Positions 30,921 through 38,713 of a DNA stretch of 64,000 nt are shown here, one piece after another. The stretch is from contig CAWGNN010000009.1 of the NCBI GenBank assembly GCA_963824105.1, positions 558,001 through 622,000 of the forward strand. Direction: 5' to 3'. Position 1 is the stretch's first letter; each line of letters starts with the position of its first letter. A program made the translations under genes and the position numbers. This stretch comes from CAWDVB01 sp963824105 (GTDB taxonomy: Bacteria; Actinomycetota; Actinomycetes; Propionibacteriales; Nocardioidaceae). The notes under the pieces are model-generated. The model worked only from the letters and a program-made list of their open reading frames with translations. It searched no databases and was not told the DNA's origin.

Positions 30921-31823
30921 ATGACGCAGGCGATCGAGGTCACAGACCTCCACAAGACCTACGGCGGCAAGGCGGCGGTCGACGGGGTGTCGTTCTCGGT
31001 GCACACCGGGGAGTTCTTCGGGATCCTCGGCCCGAACGGCGCCGGGAAGACGACCGCCCTCGAGATCGTCGAAGGGCTGCGCCACGCCGACTCCGGCGAG
31101 GTCCGGCTGCTCGGAGAGAAGCCGAGCACCGGCAACCACGACCTACTGCGGCGCATCGGAGTCCAGCTGCAGACCTCGGCGTTCTTCGAGCGGCTCACCG
31201 CCCGGGAGCAGATCCGCACCTTCGGGATGCTCTACCGACTCTCCCCGCGCCAGGCCGACGAATGGCTCGACCGGGTCGGTCTCGCCGACAGCGCCGACGT
31301 GCGCACCGAAGCACTCTCCGGCGGACAGCTTCAGCGACTGGCGATTGCCTGCGCCCTGGTCCACGAGCCCGAGCTGGTCTTCCTCGACGAGCCGACCGCC
31401 GCACTCGACCCGCAGGCTCGGCGCAACCTCTGGGACCTGCTGCGCTCCCTCAACGAGGTCGGCCGGACCGTCGTGATCACCACGCATTACATGGACGAAG
31501 CGGAGACGCTGTGCGACCGGGTGGCGATCATGGACGAGGGCAGGATCCTCGAGCTCGACTCGCCTGCGGCCCTGATCCGTCAGCTCGACGCGCCGGTCCG
31601 GATCAGTCTCCCGGGGTCGGCTCTGGACACCAGGGTGGTGGAGACGCTGCCGGGAGTCGATGGGGTCGAGGCCGACGAGGCCGGCGTGGTCCTCACCACG
31701 CGGGCCCCGGAGCTGATTCTCACTGAACTTGCCACCCGGGGGGTGCTCGCGGGGATGCAGGTCAAGGGCGCCACCCTCGAGGACGTCTTCCTCGACCTCA
31801 CCGGAAGGGCGTATCGGGGATGA
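30921..31823 (+). CDS. ABC-2 type exporter ATPase
   Basis: The 300-aa product has a single ABC domain. Walker A GPNGAGKT is near residues 39-46, the signature LSGGQLQR near 136, Walker B LVFLDEP near 157 and an H-loop TTHYMDEAE near 189. A C-terminal regulatory extension of about 85 residues, typical of drug/polyketide exporters (DrrA/CcmA type), follows. The ATG at 30921 has AGGAGA upstream. The permease ATG overlaps its stop (ATGA). Confidence 0.9.
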   Translation: MTQAIEVTDLHKTYGGKAAVDGVSFSVHTGEFFGILGPNGAGKTTALEIVEGLRHADSGEVRLLGEKPSTGNHDLLRRIGVQLQTSAFFERLTAREQIRTFGMLYRLSPRQADEWLDRVGLADSADVRTEALSGGQLQRLAIACALVHEPELVFLDEPTAALDPQARRNLWDLLRSLNEVGRTVVITTHYMDEAETLCDRVAIMDEGRILELDSPAALIRQLDAPVRISLPGSALDTRVVETLPGVDGVEADEAGVVLTTRAPELILTELATRGVLAGMQVKGATLEDVFLDLTGRAYRG

Positions 31824-32881
31824 GAGAGTTCTGGGGCATCGCGATCGCTCTTCTCAAGGGCTTCCTGCGGGACCGTTCGGCGGTCTTCTTCTCGATCCTG
31901 TTCCCATTGATGTTCCTGGTGCTGTTCGGCGGGATCTTCAGTGGCCAGGGGGTGACCAAGATCGATGTGGTCCAGGTCGGCGCGGTCCCGCTGTTCGACA
32001 ACCTGCCGGCCCCGGCCCGCACGGCGCTGGAGGAGACCTTCTCCATCACACGGGACGACAGCCTCGACTCGGCCATTGCGACCGTGCGCAAGGGCAATGC
32101 CGATGTCGCCGTCGAGATGCAGGGGAACACCCTGGTGGCGCACTACACCCAGACCGATCCGGCCAAGGCCGGCATCGTCCAGGGGACACTGAGCTCTCTC
32201 GTCGACGGCGCGAACGTGGCGCTGTCCGGAGCCCCGCCGACCTACTCGTTCCGGTCCCAGAGCGTCGAGGACGACTCGTTGAAGGCGATCCAGTTCGTCA
32301 CACCGGGGCTGCTCGGCTGGGCGATCGCCATGGGAGCGGCTATCGGGGCTGCTTCCACCATCCAGCAGTGGCGGACCACCGGGCTGTTGCGCCGGATCCA
32401 GCTGTCGCCTGCCCCCGCCGCCGCCGCGGTCGCGGCCCGGACGGTCACCTCGGTGGCGATCGCCCTGGCTCAGGTCGCGGTCTTCCTCGGCGTGGGAACG
32501 GTGTTCTTCGGGCTGACCTTGACCGGGTCCTGGTGGATGTCGATCCCGCTGGTGCTCTGCGCGACGCTCTCCTTCCTGGCCCTCGGCATTCTGGCCGGCG
32601 CGCTGACGAGCACCCAGGAAGGGGCTATCAACCTCGCCAATATCATCGTCCTGCCGATGGCCTTCCTCTCCGGCTCCTTCTTCTCCCTCGAGGGAGCGCC
32701 CGGCTGGCTGCAGGCGATCTCGAAGCTGATGCCGCTGCGCCACCTGAACGACGCGATGCTGAACGTCATGGTGCGGGGGCAAGGGCCGGAGTCTTCCGTC
32801 GCGCCGATGCTCCTCCTCCTCGGCGTGGGGGCGGCCTTCGGCCTTGTGGCGGCCCTGGTCTTCCGCCGGCGGGCTGCCTAG
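31820..32881 (+). CDS. ABC-2 type exporter permease
   Basis: The 353-aa product has one N-terminal membrane helix (about 18-40), a large extracytoplasmic domain and five C-terminal helices (from about 170). This is the ABC2_membrane_3/YhgE-like layout. It pairs with the preceding ATPase to export an unknown lipid or drug. The 4-bp overlap indicates coupling. It is convergent with efeU, with no clear terminator in the 25-bp gap. Confidence 0.87.
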   Translation: MREFWGIAIALLKGFLRDRSAVFFSILFPLMFLVLFGGIFSGQGVTKIDVVQVGAVPLFDNLPAPARTALEETFSITRDDSLDSAIATVRKGNADVAVEMQGNTLVAHYTQTDPAKAGIVQGTLSSLVDGANVALSGAPPTYSFRSQSVEDDSLKAIQFVTPGLLGWAIAMGAAIGAASTIQQWRTTGLLRRIQLSPAPAAAAVAARTVTSVAIALAQVAVFLGVGTVFFGLTLTGSWWMSIPLVLCATLSFLALGILAGALTSTQEGAINLANIIVLPMAFLSGSFFSLEGAPGWLQAISKLMPLRHLNDAMLNVMVRGQGPESSVAPMLLLLGVGAAFGLVAALVFRRRAA

Positions 32882-32906
32882 CAAAGGCTCGCGCTGCGGG
32901 GAGCCG

Positions 32907-33761
32907 TCAGGCCACCGGCTCCGGCTGCTTCGGGGCGGGAGCGTCGTGCTTTCGGGACACCACCCGCCAGAACAGCGTCATGGCCGGGATCGTGTAGAGC
33001 ATCCAGCCGATGCCTTCCAGCACCGTCGTGGCGGGGGAGAAGTTGAAGACGCCCTTGAGCAGCGCGCCGTACCAGCTACCCGGCGGGATCGCCGAGGACA
33101 CATTGAAGAGGAGGGTGTCCTCTCCGGGCAGCAGGCCGCCCTCCTGCAGGTCGTGGATGCCGTACGACAGCACACCTGCGGCCACCAGGATGAGGAAGAC
33201 GCCGGTCCACTTGAAGAAGACGCTGAGGTTGATACGCAGGGAGCCTCGGTAGATCAGGAACCCGATCAGCACCGCGAGGCCCAGGCCCACCAGCGCCCCC
33301 ACGAGGGCTTGCCACTCCGAGCCGGATCCACTGGTGGTCGCCTGCGTCGCCGCCCAGATGAACAGCGCCGTCTCCAGCCCCTCGCGTCCGACAGCGAGCA
33401 GCGCGGTGAGCACGAGAGCCATGCCGCCCCGCTCGGCTGCCGCGTCGACCCGGCCGCGGAGCTCCGCGCCCATGCCCCGGGCGGCGCGGGCCATCCAGAA
33501 GATCATCCAGGTGACGAAGACGACGGCGAGCACCGAGAGGCTGCCCGCGATGGCGTCCTGCGTCGTGGACGCGAGATTCGCCGGGCCCCAGGTCAGCACG
33601 GCGCCGAAGGCCAGGCTCACGCCTATCGCCAGGCCCACGCCCACCCAGATCCGGGGGATGAGATGCCGCCGGTCGGTGCGCACCAGATAGGCGATCAGGA
33701 TGCTCACGACAAGCGCGGCTTCCAGGCCCTCCCGCAGGCCGATCAGCAGGTTCGCGAGCAT
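32907..33761 (-). CDS. efeU: High-affinity iron permease (FTR1/EfeU family)
   Basis: The 284-aa product has seven hydrophobic segments and two REGLE iron-binding motifs at residues 10-14 and 126-130, the hallmark of FTR1/EfeU permeases. It imports ferric or ferrous iron, usually with EfeO and EfeB. Neither partner gene is next to it here. An IdeR/DtxR-type box lies 88 bp upstream, so repression by iron is likely. Confidence 0.9.
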   Translation of the reverse strand: MLANLLIGLREGLEAALVVSILIAYLVRTDRRHLIPRIWVGVGLAIGVSLAFGAVLTWGPANLASTTQDAIAGSLSVLAVVFVTWMIFWMARAARGMGAELRGRVDAAAERGGMALVLTALLAVGREGLETALFIWAATQATTSGSGSEWQALVGALVGLGLAVLIGFLIYRGSLRINLSVFFKWTGVFLILVAAGVLSYGIHDLQEGGLLPGEDTLLFNVSSAIPPGSWYGALLKGVFNFSPATTVLEGIGWMLYTIPAMTLFWRVVSRKHDAPAPKQPEPVA

Positions 33762-33848
33762 GTCCCTCTCCCGGTTCGAGTGCGGTCCGACGGCCGACCG
33801 TCTGACAGTAGGCCAGACACCTTCCCGATTGTCCAGACATCAGTCGAG

Positions 33849-33867
33849 TTAGGCAAGCCTTACCTAA
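33849..33867. promoter_or_regulatory. IdeR/DtxR-type iron box
   Basis: This 19-bp site agrees with the palindromic consensus TTAGGTTAGCCTAACCTAA at 16 of 19 positions. It lies between efeU (start 33761) and the end of the hydrolase gene, 88 bp upstream of the efeU start. Confidence 0.75.
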
Positions 33868-33869
33868 AG

Positions 33870-34589
33870 TTACGCCGACGTCACGCCTTTCGCAATCCCG
33901 CTGAGGAGAGCGGCCAGGTCGGCCGGACGCGACCACATCGGCCAGTGGCTGGTGGGCAGATCCAGCCAGGTCAGCTTGGTCAGAGTGCCCAGCTCCGCCA
34001 GCCACGGCTCGCCGCCGGCCAACGCTCTCTGGAACTCCGCGGCCGGCCACGCGGTGCAGATCACTGTGCTCGGCAGGTCCCGGCGACCCACGTTGCCCAA
34101 GGCCGGCGCTTCTCGGATCGTCCCACCTGGCTGAGGTATTGCCCGCTCGCGGAAGGTCGCCAACTGCTCGGCAGAGAGCCCGTCCAGGCTCTCCCGCTCG
34201 GCCAGCTCCTCGGGCGACCACAACGCCAGCTCGACCTCGGCGAACTCCGGATTGATGGCGTCTGCCCCGGGGATGGTGTCGACGTAGACCATCGCCGCGA
34301 TCCGGTCGGGTATGCGGTCGCTGGCGGCGTAGCCGGAAACGCTCGCCCCGCTGTGGACCGCGAGGACTGCCGGTGAGCCCGCAGCATCGGCGGCAGCCTC
34401 GACTGCAGCGCAGATGGTGTCGACGTGGTCCTCGAGCGTGATGCCGGACCGGTCTGTCGCCACCGAGTCCAGCCCGGGCAGTGTCACCGCGGCCACGTGC
34501 AGTCCCTCGTCACGGAGCTGCCCCGCGACCTCGTCCCACGCCCACGCACCCAGCCAGAAGCCGGGGACCAGCACGATCGGTGTCGTCAT
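33870..34589 (-). CDS. Alpha/beta hydrolase
   Basis: The 239-aa product opens PIVLVPGFWLGAWAWDEV, the oxyanion region of the RsbQ/EstC-like alpha/beta-hydrolase branch. The nucleophile serine is in AVHSGAS near residue 79, and the catalytic histidine is in TSHWPMW near 215. It should hydrolyse an ester or similar bond in the cytosol. The substrate is unknown. The ATG at 34589 has TACCGT 6 nt upstream on the minus strand, so it is probably leaderless. Confidence 0.83.
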   Translation of the reverse strand: MTTPIVLVPGFWLGAWAWDEVAGQLRDEGLHVAAVTLPGLDSVATDRSGITLEDHVDTICAAVEAAADAAGSPAVLAVHSGASVSGYAASDRIPDRIAAMVYVDTIPGADAINPEFAEVELALWSPEELAERESLDGLSAEQLATFRERAIPQPGGTIREAPALGNVGRRDLPSTVICTAWPAAEFQRALAGGEPWLAELGTLTKLTWLDLPTSHWPMWSRPADLAALLSGIAKGVTSA

Positions 34590-34595
34590 CCCCCC

Positions 34596-34601
34596 ACGGT
34601 A
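34596..34601 (-). promoter_or_regulatory. Leaderless -10 box of the hydrolase gene
   Basis: TACCGT on the minus strand ends 6 nt before the ATG at 34589. Confidence 0.4.
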
Positions 34602-34772
34602 CGAGGCTCAGGTCCTCACCTGGGTGAGCTCGCGGTCCTGTGATCGCTGGGATTCGGGCAAATCGGGTTCTTCCGGGCCCTCCACGCCGGCCTTCCCCTC
34701 AAGGTGTTGGTCCGGTCGGGGTCGGACCTTCGGTCCTGACGCTCGTGGCCTGTTGCTTGCGACACTGAGGAG

Positions 34773-35234
34773 GTGCCGAGCAGCCGCGATCTGCTGCAGA
34801 GATTCCGTCCCGCCGGAACACCGGGCTCAGCGACAGCGCCGGGAGTGCCGGCAGACCGGCACGCCCAGGCGCAGGCCGAGCTCGCGTCGGTCCTGGCGGC
34901 CTTCTCCTCCGTCGCGGCCGAGTGCGACCGCGTCCGCAGGGAGGGAGACGCCGACGCCGAACGGATCCAGCGCGAGGGCCGGGAACGCTCGCTCGCCGTC
35001 GTGTCCACGGCTCGACAGGAGGCCGTCGCTGAGCGCGAAGAGGTGATCGCGCGAGGACGTCGCGATGCCGACAGCGCCGCGGAGCAGGCGATGCGGGAAG
35101 CCCACGAGACCGCGAACCTGATCGAGCAGACAGCGGCGGACCGTTACGACGACGATCTGGCTCAGATCGTTGCGGCTGTGCGGGCGACGCTGCACGAGAT
35201 GGCGGACGCCTCGGAACAAGAGGACTCGACGTGA
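34773..35234 (+). CDS. V-type ATPase stalk-like coiled-coil subunit (G/H type)
   Basis: The 153-aa product is a long charged helix from about residue 32 to 145, rich in Ala, Glu and Arg. That fits the peripheral-stalk G/H (AtpH/NtpF) subunit that pairs with subunit E. It is the first gene of the rotary ATPase operon and overlaps the next gene by 4 bp. GAGGAG abuts the GTG with no spacing, so the start may lie elsewhere. Sequence identity to known subunits is low, and the assignment rests on position and coiled-coil character. Confidence 0.6.
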   Translation: MPSSRDLLQRFRPAGTPGSATAPGVPADRHAQAQAELASVLAAFSSVAAECDRVRREGDADAERIQREGRERSLAVVSTARQEAVAEREEVIARGRRDADSAAEQAMREAHETANLIEQTAADRYDDDLAQIVAAVRATLHEMADASEQEDST

Positions 35235-36145
35235 CCGCCGCATGGGTGGCGGGAAGCGTCCGTGCCGGAGCCCTGTCCCGGCGTCGGCTCGGTGCCGCCG
35301 GTGCCCGTTCGCTGGCCCAGAGCCCGAGCCTGCCCGTGGCGCTCGACCGCCTCGTCGAGACGCCGTACGGGCACGATGTCAAGCGCAGCCATACGTTGGC
35401 CGAGGCCCAGCATGCGATCGGCGCGACCCTGCTGTGGCACTTCCGGGTGCTGGCGGGGTGGATGCCGTGGCAGGGCACACCGGTCCTGCGCCTCCTGGCC
35501 GGGGTGTTCGAGATCCTCAATGTCGAGGACCTACTGCGCGCCGACGCGGGCCTTGGCTCACTCCCTCCCTACGAGCCGGGAGCTCTGGGCACTGCCTGGT
35601 CGCGGCTGTCGGCAACCGACTCGGCGACCGAGCTGCACGAGGTGCTCAACTCCTCGGCGTGGGCGCCGGTAGGGGACGGTGATCGTGCGGTGCTGGTCGG
35701 CATGCGCATGGCACTCGCCGAACGCGCTGTCGGTGCGCTCCCTCTCGACTGGGTACTGTCCGCGGCGGCGATCCTGGTGGCTCGGGAGCACCTGCTGACC
35801 GGACGGAAGATCAGCGACCGGGTGCGGCGTGGGGCAGTGAACCTGCTCGGTCGCCAGGTGATTGACGCGACGTCTCTGCCTCTCTTCATCGATGCCCTCC
35901 CGCCGCCGGCCGCTTGGGCATTCGAGGGCATCACCGAGCCGGCTGAGATCTGGCGGGCTGAGCTCGCCTGGTGGCACCGGCTCGAGCACGACGGCCTTGC
36001 CCTTCTCCGCAAGGGCCAGTTCGACCCGGACCCCTTGCTGGGCGCCGCTGCCGTTCTCTCGGTAGACGCCTGGCGGGTGCGTGCCGCCCTCGAGGTCGCA
36101 GCCCGCGGTGGGTCCGATCTGGAGGCGTTCGATGTCGTGGCGTGA
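35231..36145 (+). CDS. V-type ATPase subunit C (AtpC/NtpC, d-like)
   Basis: The 304-aa product is helical and has features of the V/A-ATPase C (d) subunit, the funnel that links the central stalk to the membrane ring. The assignment rests on size, helix-rich pattern and location between stalk and I subunit genes. The ATG overlaps the preceding stop by 4 bp. The following gene starts 14 bp inside this one. Confidence 0.65.
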   Translation: MTAAWVAGSVRAGALSRRRLGAAGARSLAQSPSLPVALDRLVETPYGHDVKRSHTLAEAQHAIGATLLWHFRVLAGWMPWQGTPVLRLLAGVFEILNVEDLLRADAGLGSLPPYEPGALGTAWSRLSATDSATELHEVLNSSAWAPVGDGDRAVLVGMRMALAERAVGALPLDWVLSAAAILVAREHLLTGRKISDRVRRGAVNLLGRQVIDATSLPLFIDALPPPAAWAFEGITEPAEIWRAELAWWHRLEHDGLALLRKGQFDPDPLLGAAAVLSVDAWRVRAALEVAARGGSDLEAFDVVA

Positions 36146-37550
36146 GGCCGGTATTCCGGCGCGGATGGAGCGGGTCGCACTGGTGGCCCCCGAGCGCACG
36201 CTGCGATCGGTGCTGGTCCAGGTCGCCGACGCCGGGGTCGTGGAGATCGACCGGACCGGCGACGAGCGGCACGGGCAGAGCGAAGCGGGTCGTCGGCTTC
36301 GTGCGCTCCATCCACCTGAGCACATCGAGCCACGGCTATCGCTGGAGGAGGTCGACCTCGACGCGCTGGTCGAGGACGAGCGAGTCGACCTACTGGCGGG
36401 CGAGACCGATCTGGAGGACGTCGCCGAACGAGCCGTCCGCAAGCACGCGGTGGCTGCTCTCGCCGGGTGGATGCCAACGGAGGAGATGGCGGGACTCGGC
36501 GCCCGGATCGCCGAGGACGGCGGTGCCCTGGTCCCGATCCCCCGGCCGCGAGGGGTGGATCCGCCGACGCTGATGTCCCCCGGCAGTGGAGTACGCAGGT
36601 CGCTCACTCCGCTGGTCCAGACCTACGGGACGGTGCCTTACAGCGACATCGACCCGACGGTGCTGGCGGGCCTGTCTTACATGGCGATGTTCGGGATGAT
36701 GTTCGGTGACGTGGGCCACGGGCTGCTCCTCGTCGTGATCGGAGTGCTGCTCCGCGCCGGGATCCCACGCCGGTTCTCCGGTGCCCGCAAGGCCTGGCCC
36801 TTCGTGGTCGGCGCCGGAGTCGCCGCCACGGCGGCCGGGTTCTTGTACGGCGACTTCTTCGGCCCCACCGGGCTGATCGCTCCGCTGTGGATCAGGCCGC
36901 TGGAGGAGCCGATCACCCTGCTGGTCGCCGGCCTTGGCGTCGGTGCCGTGCTGCTCGGCGGGGCGTACGCGCTCGGAACCGTGAATCGTTGGCGGGAGGG
37001 CGGCTGGGCCCTCGCTGTCTATGCGCCGTCCGGCCTCGCCGGATCCGGGCTCTTCCTGGGCCTCGGCCTGTTGGCCGCGTGGTGGCTGACCAGCGCGACC
37101 TGGGTTCTGGTTGCCGGGATCGTCGTGTGGGTCCTGGGCCTCGTCCTGGTCTTCATCGGCTTGCTGGCCCAGTCCGGGGGTGGCATGACGGGCATCGTGC
37201 AGTCCTTCGTGGAACTGTTCGACAACGCGCTGCGGGTCGGGTCCAACCTGCTGTCGTTCGCCCGACTGGCGGCCTTCGGGCTGGCCCACGCCGCGCTCGG
37301 CGACCTCGTCTGGTCCGCCACGCACGGGCTCGGTGGCGGAGGCATCGGCGGATGGATCGGCGCGATCCTCGTCTTCCTCGTCGGCAACGTGGTCGCCTTC
37401 ACGCTGGAGGCCTTGGTCGCCGCCGTGCAGGCACTCCGCTTGGAGTACTACGAGTTGTTCTCCCGGGTCTTCATCATCGAGGGCAGGCCGTTCCAGCCCT
37501 GGCACATCCCCTGCGTCTCGACAACCAACCAATCGGAGGCTCCCGCATGA
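36132..37550 (+). CDS. atpI: V-type ATPase subunit I (a), short form
   Basis: The 472-aa product has a soluble N-terminal part (about residues 1-160) and a membrane part with about seven helices. It starts its membrane region with PYSDIDPTVLAGLSYMAMFGMMFGDVGHG, the typical V-type 116-kDa/I-subunit block. The late LSFARLAAFGLAHAAL helix (near 374-390) carries the essential arginine. Bacterial I subunits are usually 600-650 aa, so the cytoplasmic arm is shortened. The ATG at 36132 has GGAGG seven bases upstream. The alternative ATG at 36165 starts with the usual MERVALVAP. Confidence 0.86.
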   Translation: MSWREAGIPARMERVALVAPERTLRSVLVQVADAGVVEIDRTGDERHGQSEAGRRLRALHPPEHIEPRLSLEEVDLDALVEDERVDLLAGETDLEDVAERAVRKHAVAALAGWMPTEEMAGLGARIAEDGGALVPIPRPRGVDPPTLMSPGSGVRRSLTPLVQTYGTVPYSDIDPTVLAGLSYMAMFGMMFGDVGHGLLLVVIGVLLRAGIPRRFSGARKAWPFVVGAGVAATAAGFLYGDFFGPTGLIAPLWIRPLEEPITLLVAGLGVGAVLLGGAYALGTVNRWREGGWALAVYAPSGLAGSGLFLGLGLLAAWWLTSATWVLVAGIVVWVLGLVLVFIGLLAQSGGGMTGIVQSFVELFDNALRVGSNLLSFARLAAFGLAHAALGDLVWSATHGLGGGGIGGWIGAILVFLVGNVVAFTLEALVAAVQALRLEYYELFSRVFIIEGRPFQPWHIPCVSTTNQSEAPA

Positions 37551-37975
37551 CAGCCTGGATGATTGCTCTCCCCCTGCTCCTCGTCGTTGCGGCGGGCACC
37601 GCCGCGATCCTGCGCCGAGGGGGGCCGTCGGCCCGCTGGTGGCTGGTGGCGTTGAACGCCGTGGTCTCGCTCGGTGCCCTGGCGGTCCTCTTCGTCGCCG
37701 TGAACACCGGTCCCGCGGTCGCCGGGCCAGTGGCCGCGGCCACCGACACCGCGGTGAACTCCGGCAGCTGGGCGGCTCTGCTCGGCGCCGCGATCGCGGT
37801 CGGGGGCTCGTCGATCGGCGCGGGCGTGGCTGTGGCCTACACCGGGGCGGCCGCCCTGGCCGCCATCAGCGAGCGGCCCGAAGTCTTCGGCCGCGCCATG
37901 GTCATCGTCGGGCTGGCCGAGGGCATCGCGGTCTACGGCCTGATCGTCTCGGTGATCCTGATCGGGCAGGCGTGA
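37547..37975 (+). CDS. atpK: V-type ATPase subunit K (proteolipid ring)
   Basis: The 142-aa product has four membrane helices. The last two form a standard c-ring hairpin (about residues 74-108 and 114-139) with the ion-carrying Glu125 in GLAEGIAVYG. The first two helices lack a carboxylate. The residue after Glu125 is Gly rather than the Ser/Thr of Na+-type rings, and the IGQG glutamine of helix 1 is IGAG. That favours H+ as the coupling ion. The ATG overlaps the subunit I stop (ATGA). Confidence 0.88.
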   Translation: MTAWMIALPLLLVVAAGTAAILRRGGPSARWWLVALNAVVSLGALAVLFVAVNTGPAVAGPVAAATDTAVNSGSWAALLGAAIAVGGSSIGAGVAVAYTGAAALAAISERPEVFGRAMVIVGLAEGIAVYGLIVSVILIGQA

Positions 37976-37979
37976 CGCG

Positions 37980-38210
37980 ATGGGACGCCTTGTGGTGATC
38001 GGTGAGGGGACCCGGGTCTCCGGGTTTCTCCTTGCCGGTGCCGACGTCATCCCCGCGGAGTCGCCCGCGGAGGTGGAGAGTGCTTGGTCGGGCCTCGGGC
38101 CGGATGTCGCGGTCGTCATCGTGACTCCCGCGGCCGCGGATGTGGTCCATGCGCTGCGGCGTACGGGCACTACCGGGGCGGACCGGCTGGTTGCGGTGAT
38201 GCCCTCATGA
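37980..38210 (+). CDS. atpF: V-type ATPase subunit F
   Basis: The 76-aa product has the short Rossmann-like F-subunit pattern, with VIGEGTRVSGFLLAGA at the start and VAVVIVTPAAADVV in the middle. F binds the central shaft subunit D. Family members are usually near 100 aa, so this is a compact form. The start is 4 bp after the K stop, and its stop overlaps the next start. Confidence 0.75.
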   Translation: MGRLVVIGEGTRVSGFLLAGADVIPAESPAEVESAWSGLGPDVAVVIVTPAAADVVHALRRTGTTGADRLVAVMPS

Positions 38211-38713
38211 CCGAACGACCGACCCCGACGTCGGTCCGGGACGCACTTGCCCCGGTCCGCGATGCCCTGCTGGCCGAAGCCCGAGCGGACGCCGAAGCTG
38301 CGCGAGAGCAGGCCCGCCAGTCGGTCGCCGGGGTGATCGCGGCTGCCGAGGCCGAGGCGGGACAGATCCGGTCGCTCGCCCGCGAGGACGCACTGGAGCA
38401 GGCGAGAGGCCTCCAGGCGACCGCGGAGAGTCACGCCCGCCGCAGGGCGCGCGAGGTCGAGTTGGCGGCCGAGCGCACCGCCTATTACGCGCTGTTGACA
38501 GGCGCTCGGAAGGCGGCTGGGCGCCTCCTCGACGAGCCAGGGGCTGCCGAATCCGTCTCGGCGCTGGCCCTGCGGGCCGCGGGTCCGGGCGCTGAACTGG
38601 TCCGAACCGAGGATGGCTTCGAAGCGCCCGGTACGGGCAGTCGCATGGTGTTCTCGGTGACCTCCCTCGCCGACGCGGCAGTGGTGGCCCGGTTGCGGCA
38701 GCGGGCAACCTGA
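38207..38713 (+). CDS. atpE: V-type ATPase subunit E
   Basis: The 168-aa product has a charged helical N-terminal half (about 10-105) and a globular C-terminal domain, the layout of the peripheral-stalk E subunit. It lies immediately before subunit A, in the same position as in other V/A operons. The start overlaps F by 4 bp and its stop overlaps A by 1 bp (TGATG). Confidence 0.78.
   Translation: MTERPTPTSVRDALAPVRDALLAEARADAEAAREQARQSVAGVIAAAEAEAGQIRSLAREDALEQARGLQATAESHARRRAREVELAAERTAYYALLTGARKAAGRLLDEPGAAESVSALALRAAGPGAELVRTEDGFEAPGTGSRMVFSVTSLADAAVVARLRQRAT

Noticed and set aside
29648..31726. 692-aa plus-strand open frame
   Set aside because: It runs antisense to the antiporter gene and out of frame through the ABC ATPase gene; composition is Arg/Gly/Glu-biased as expected of a shadow.
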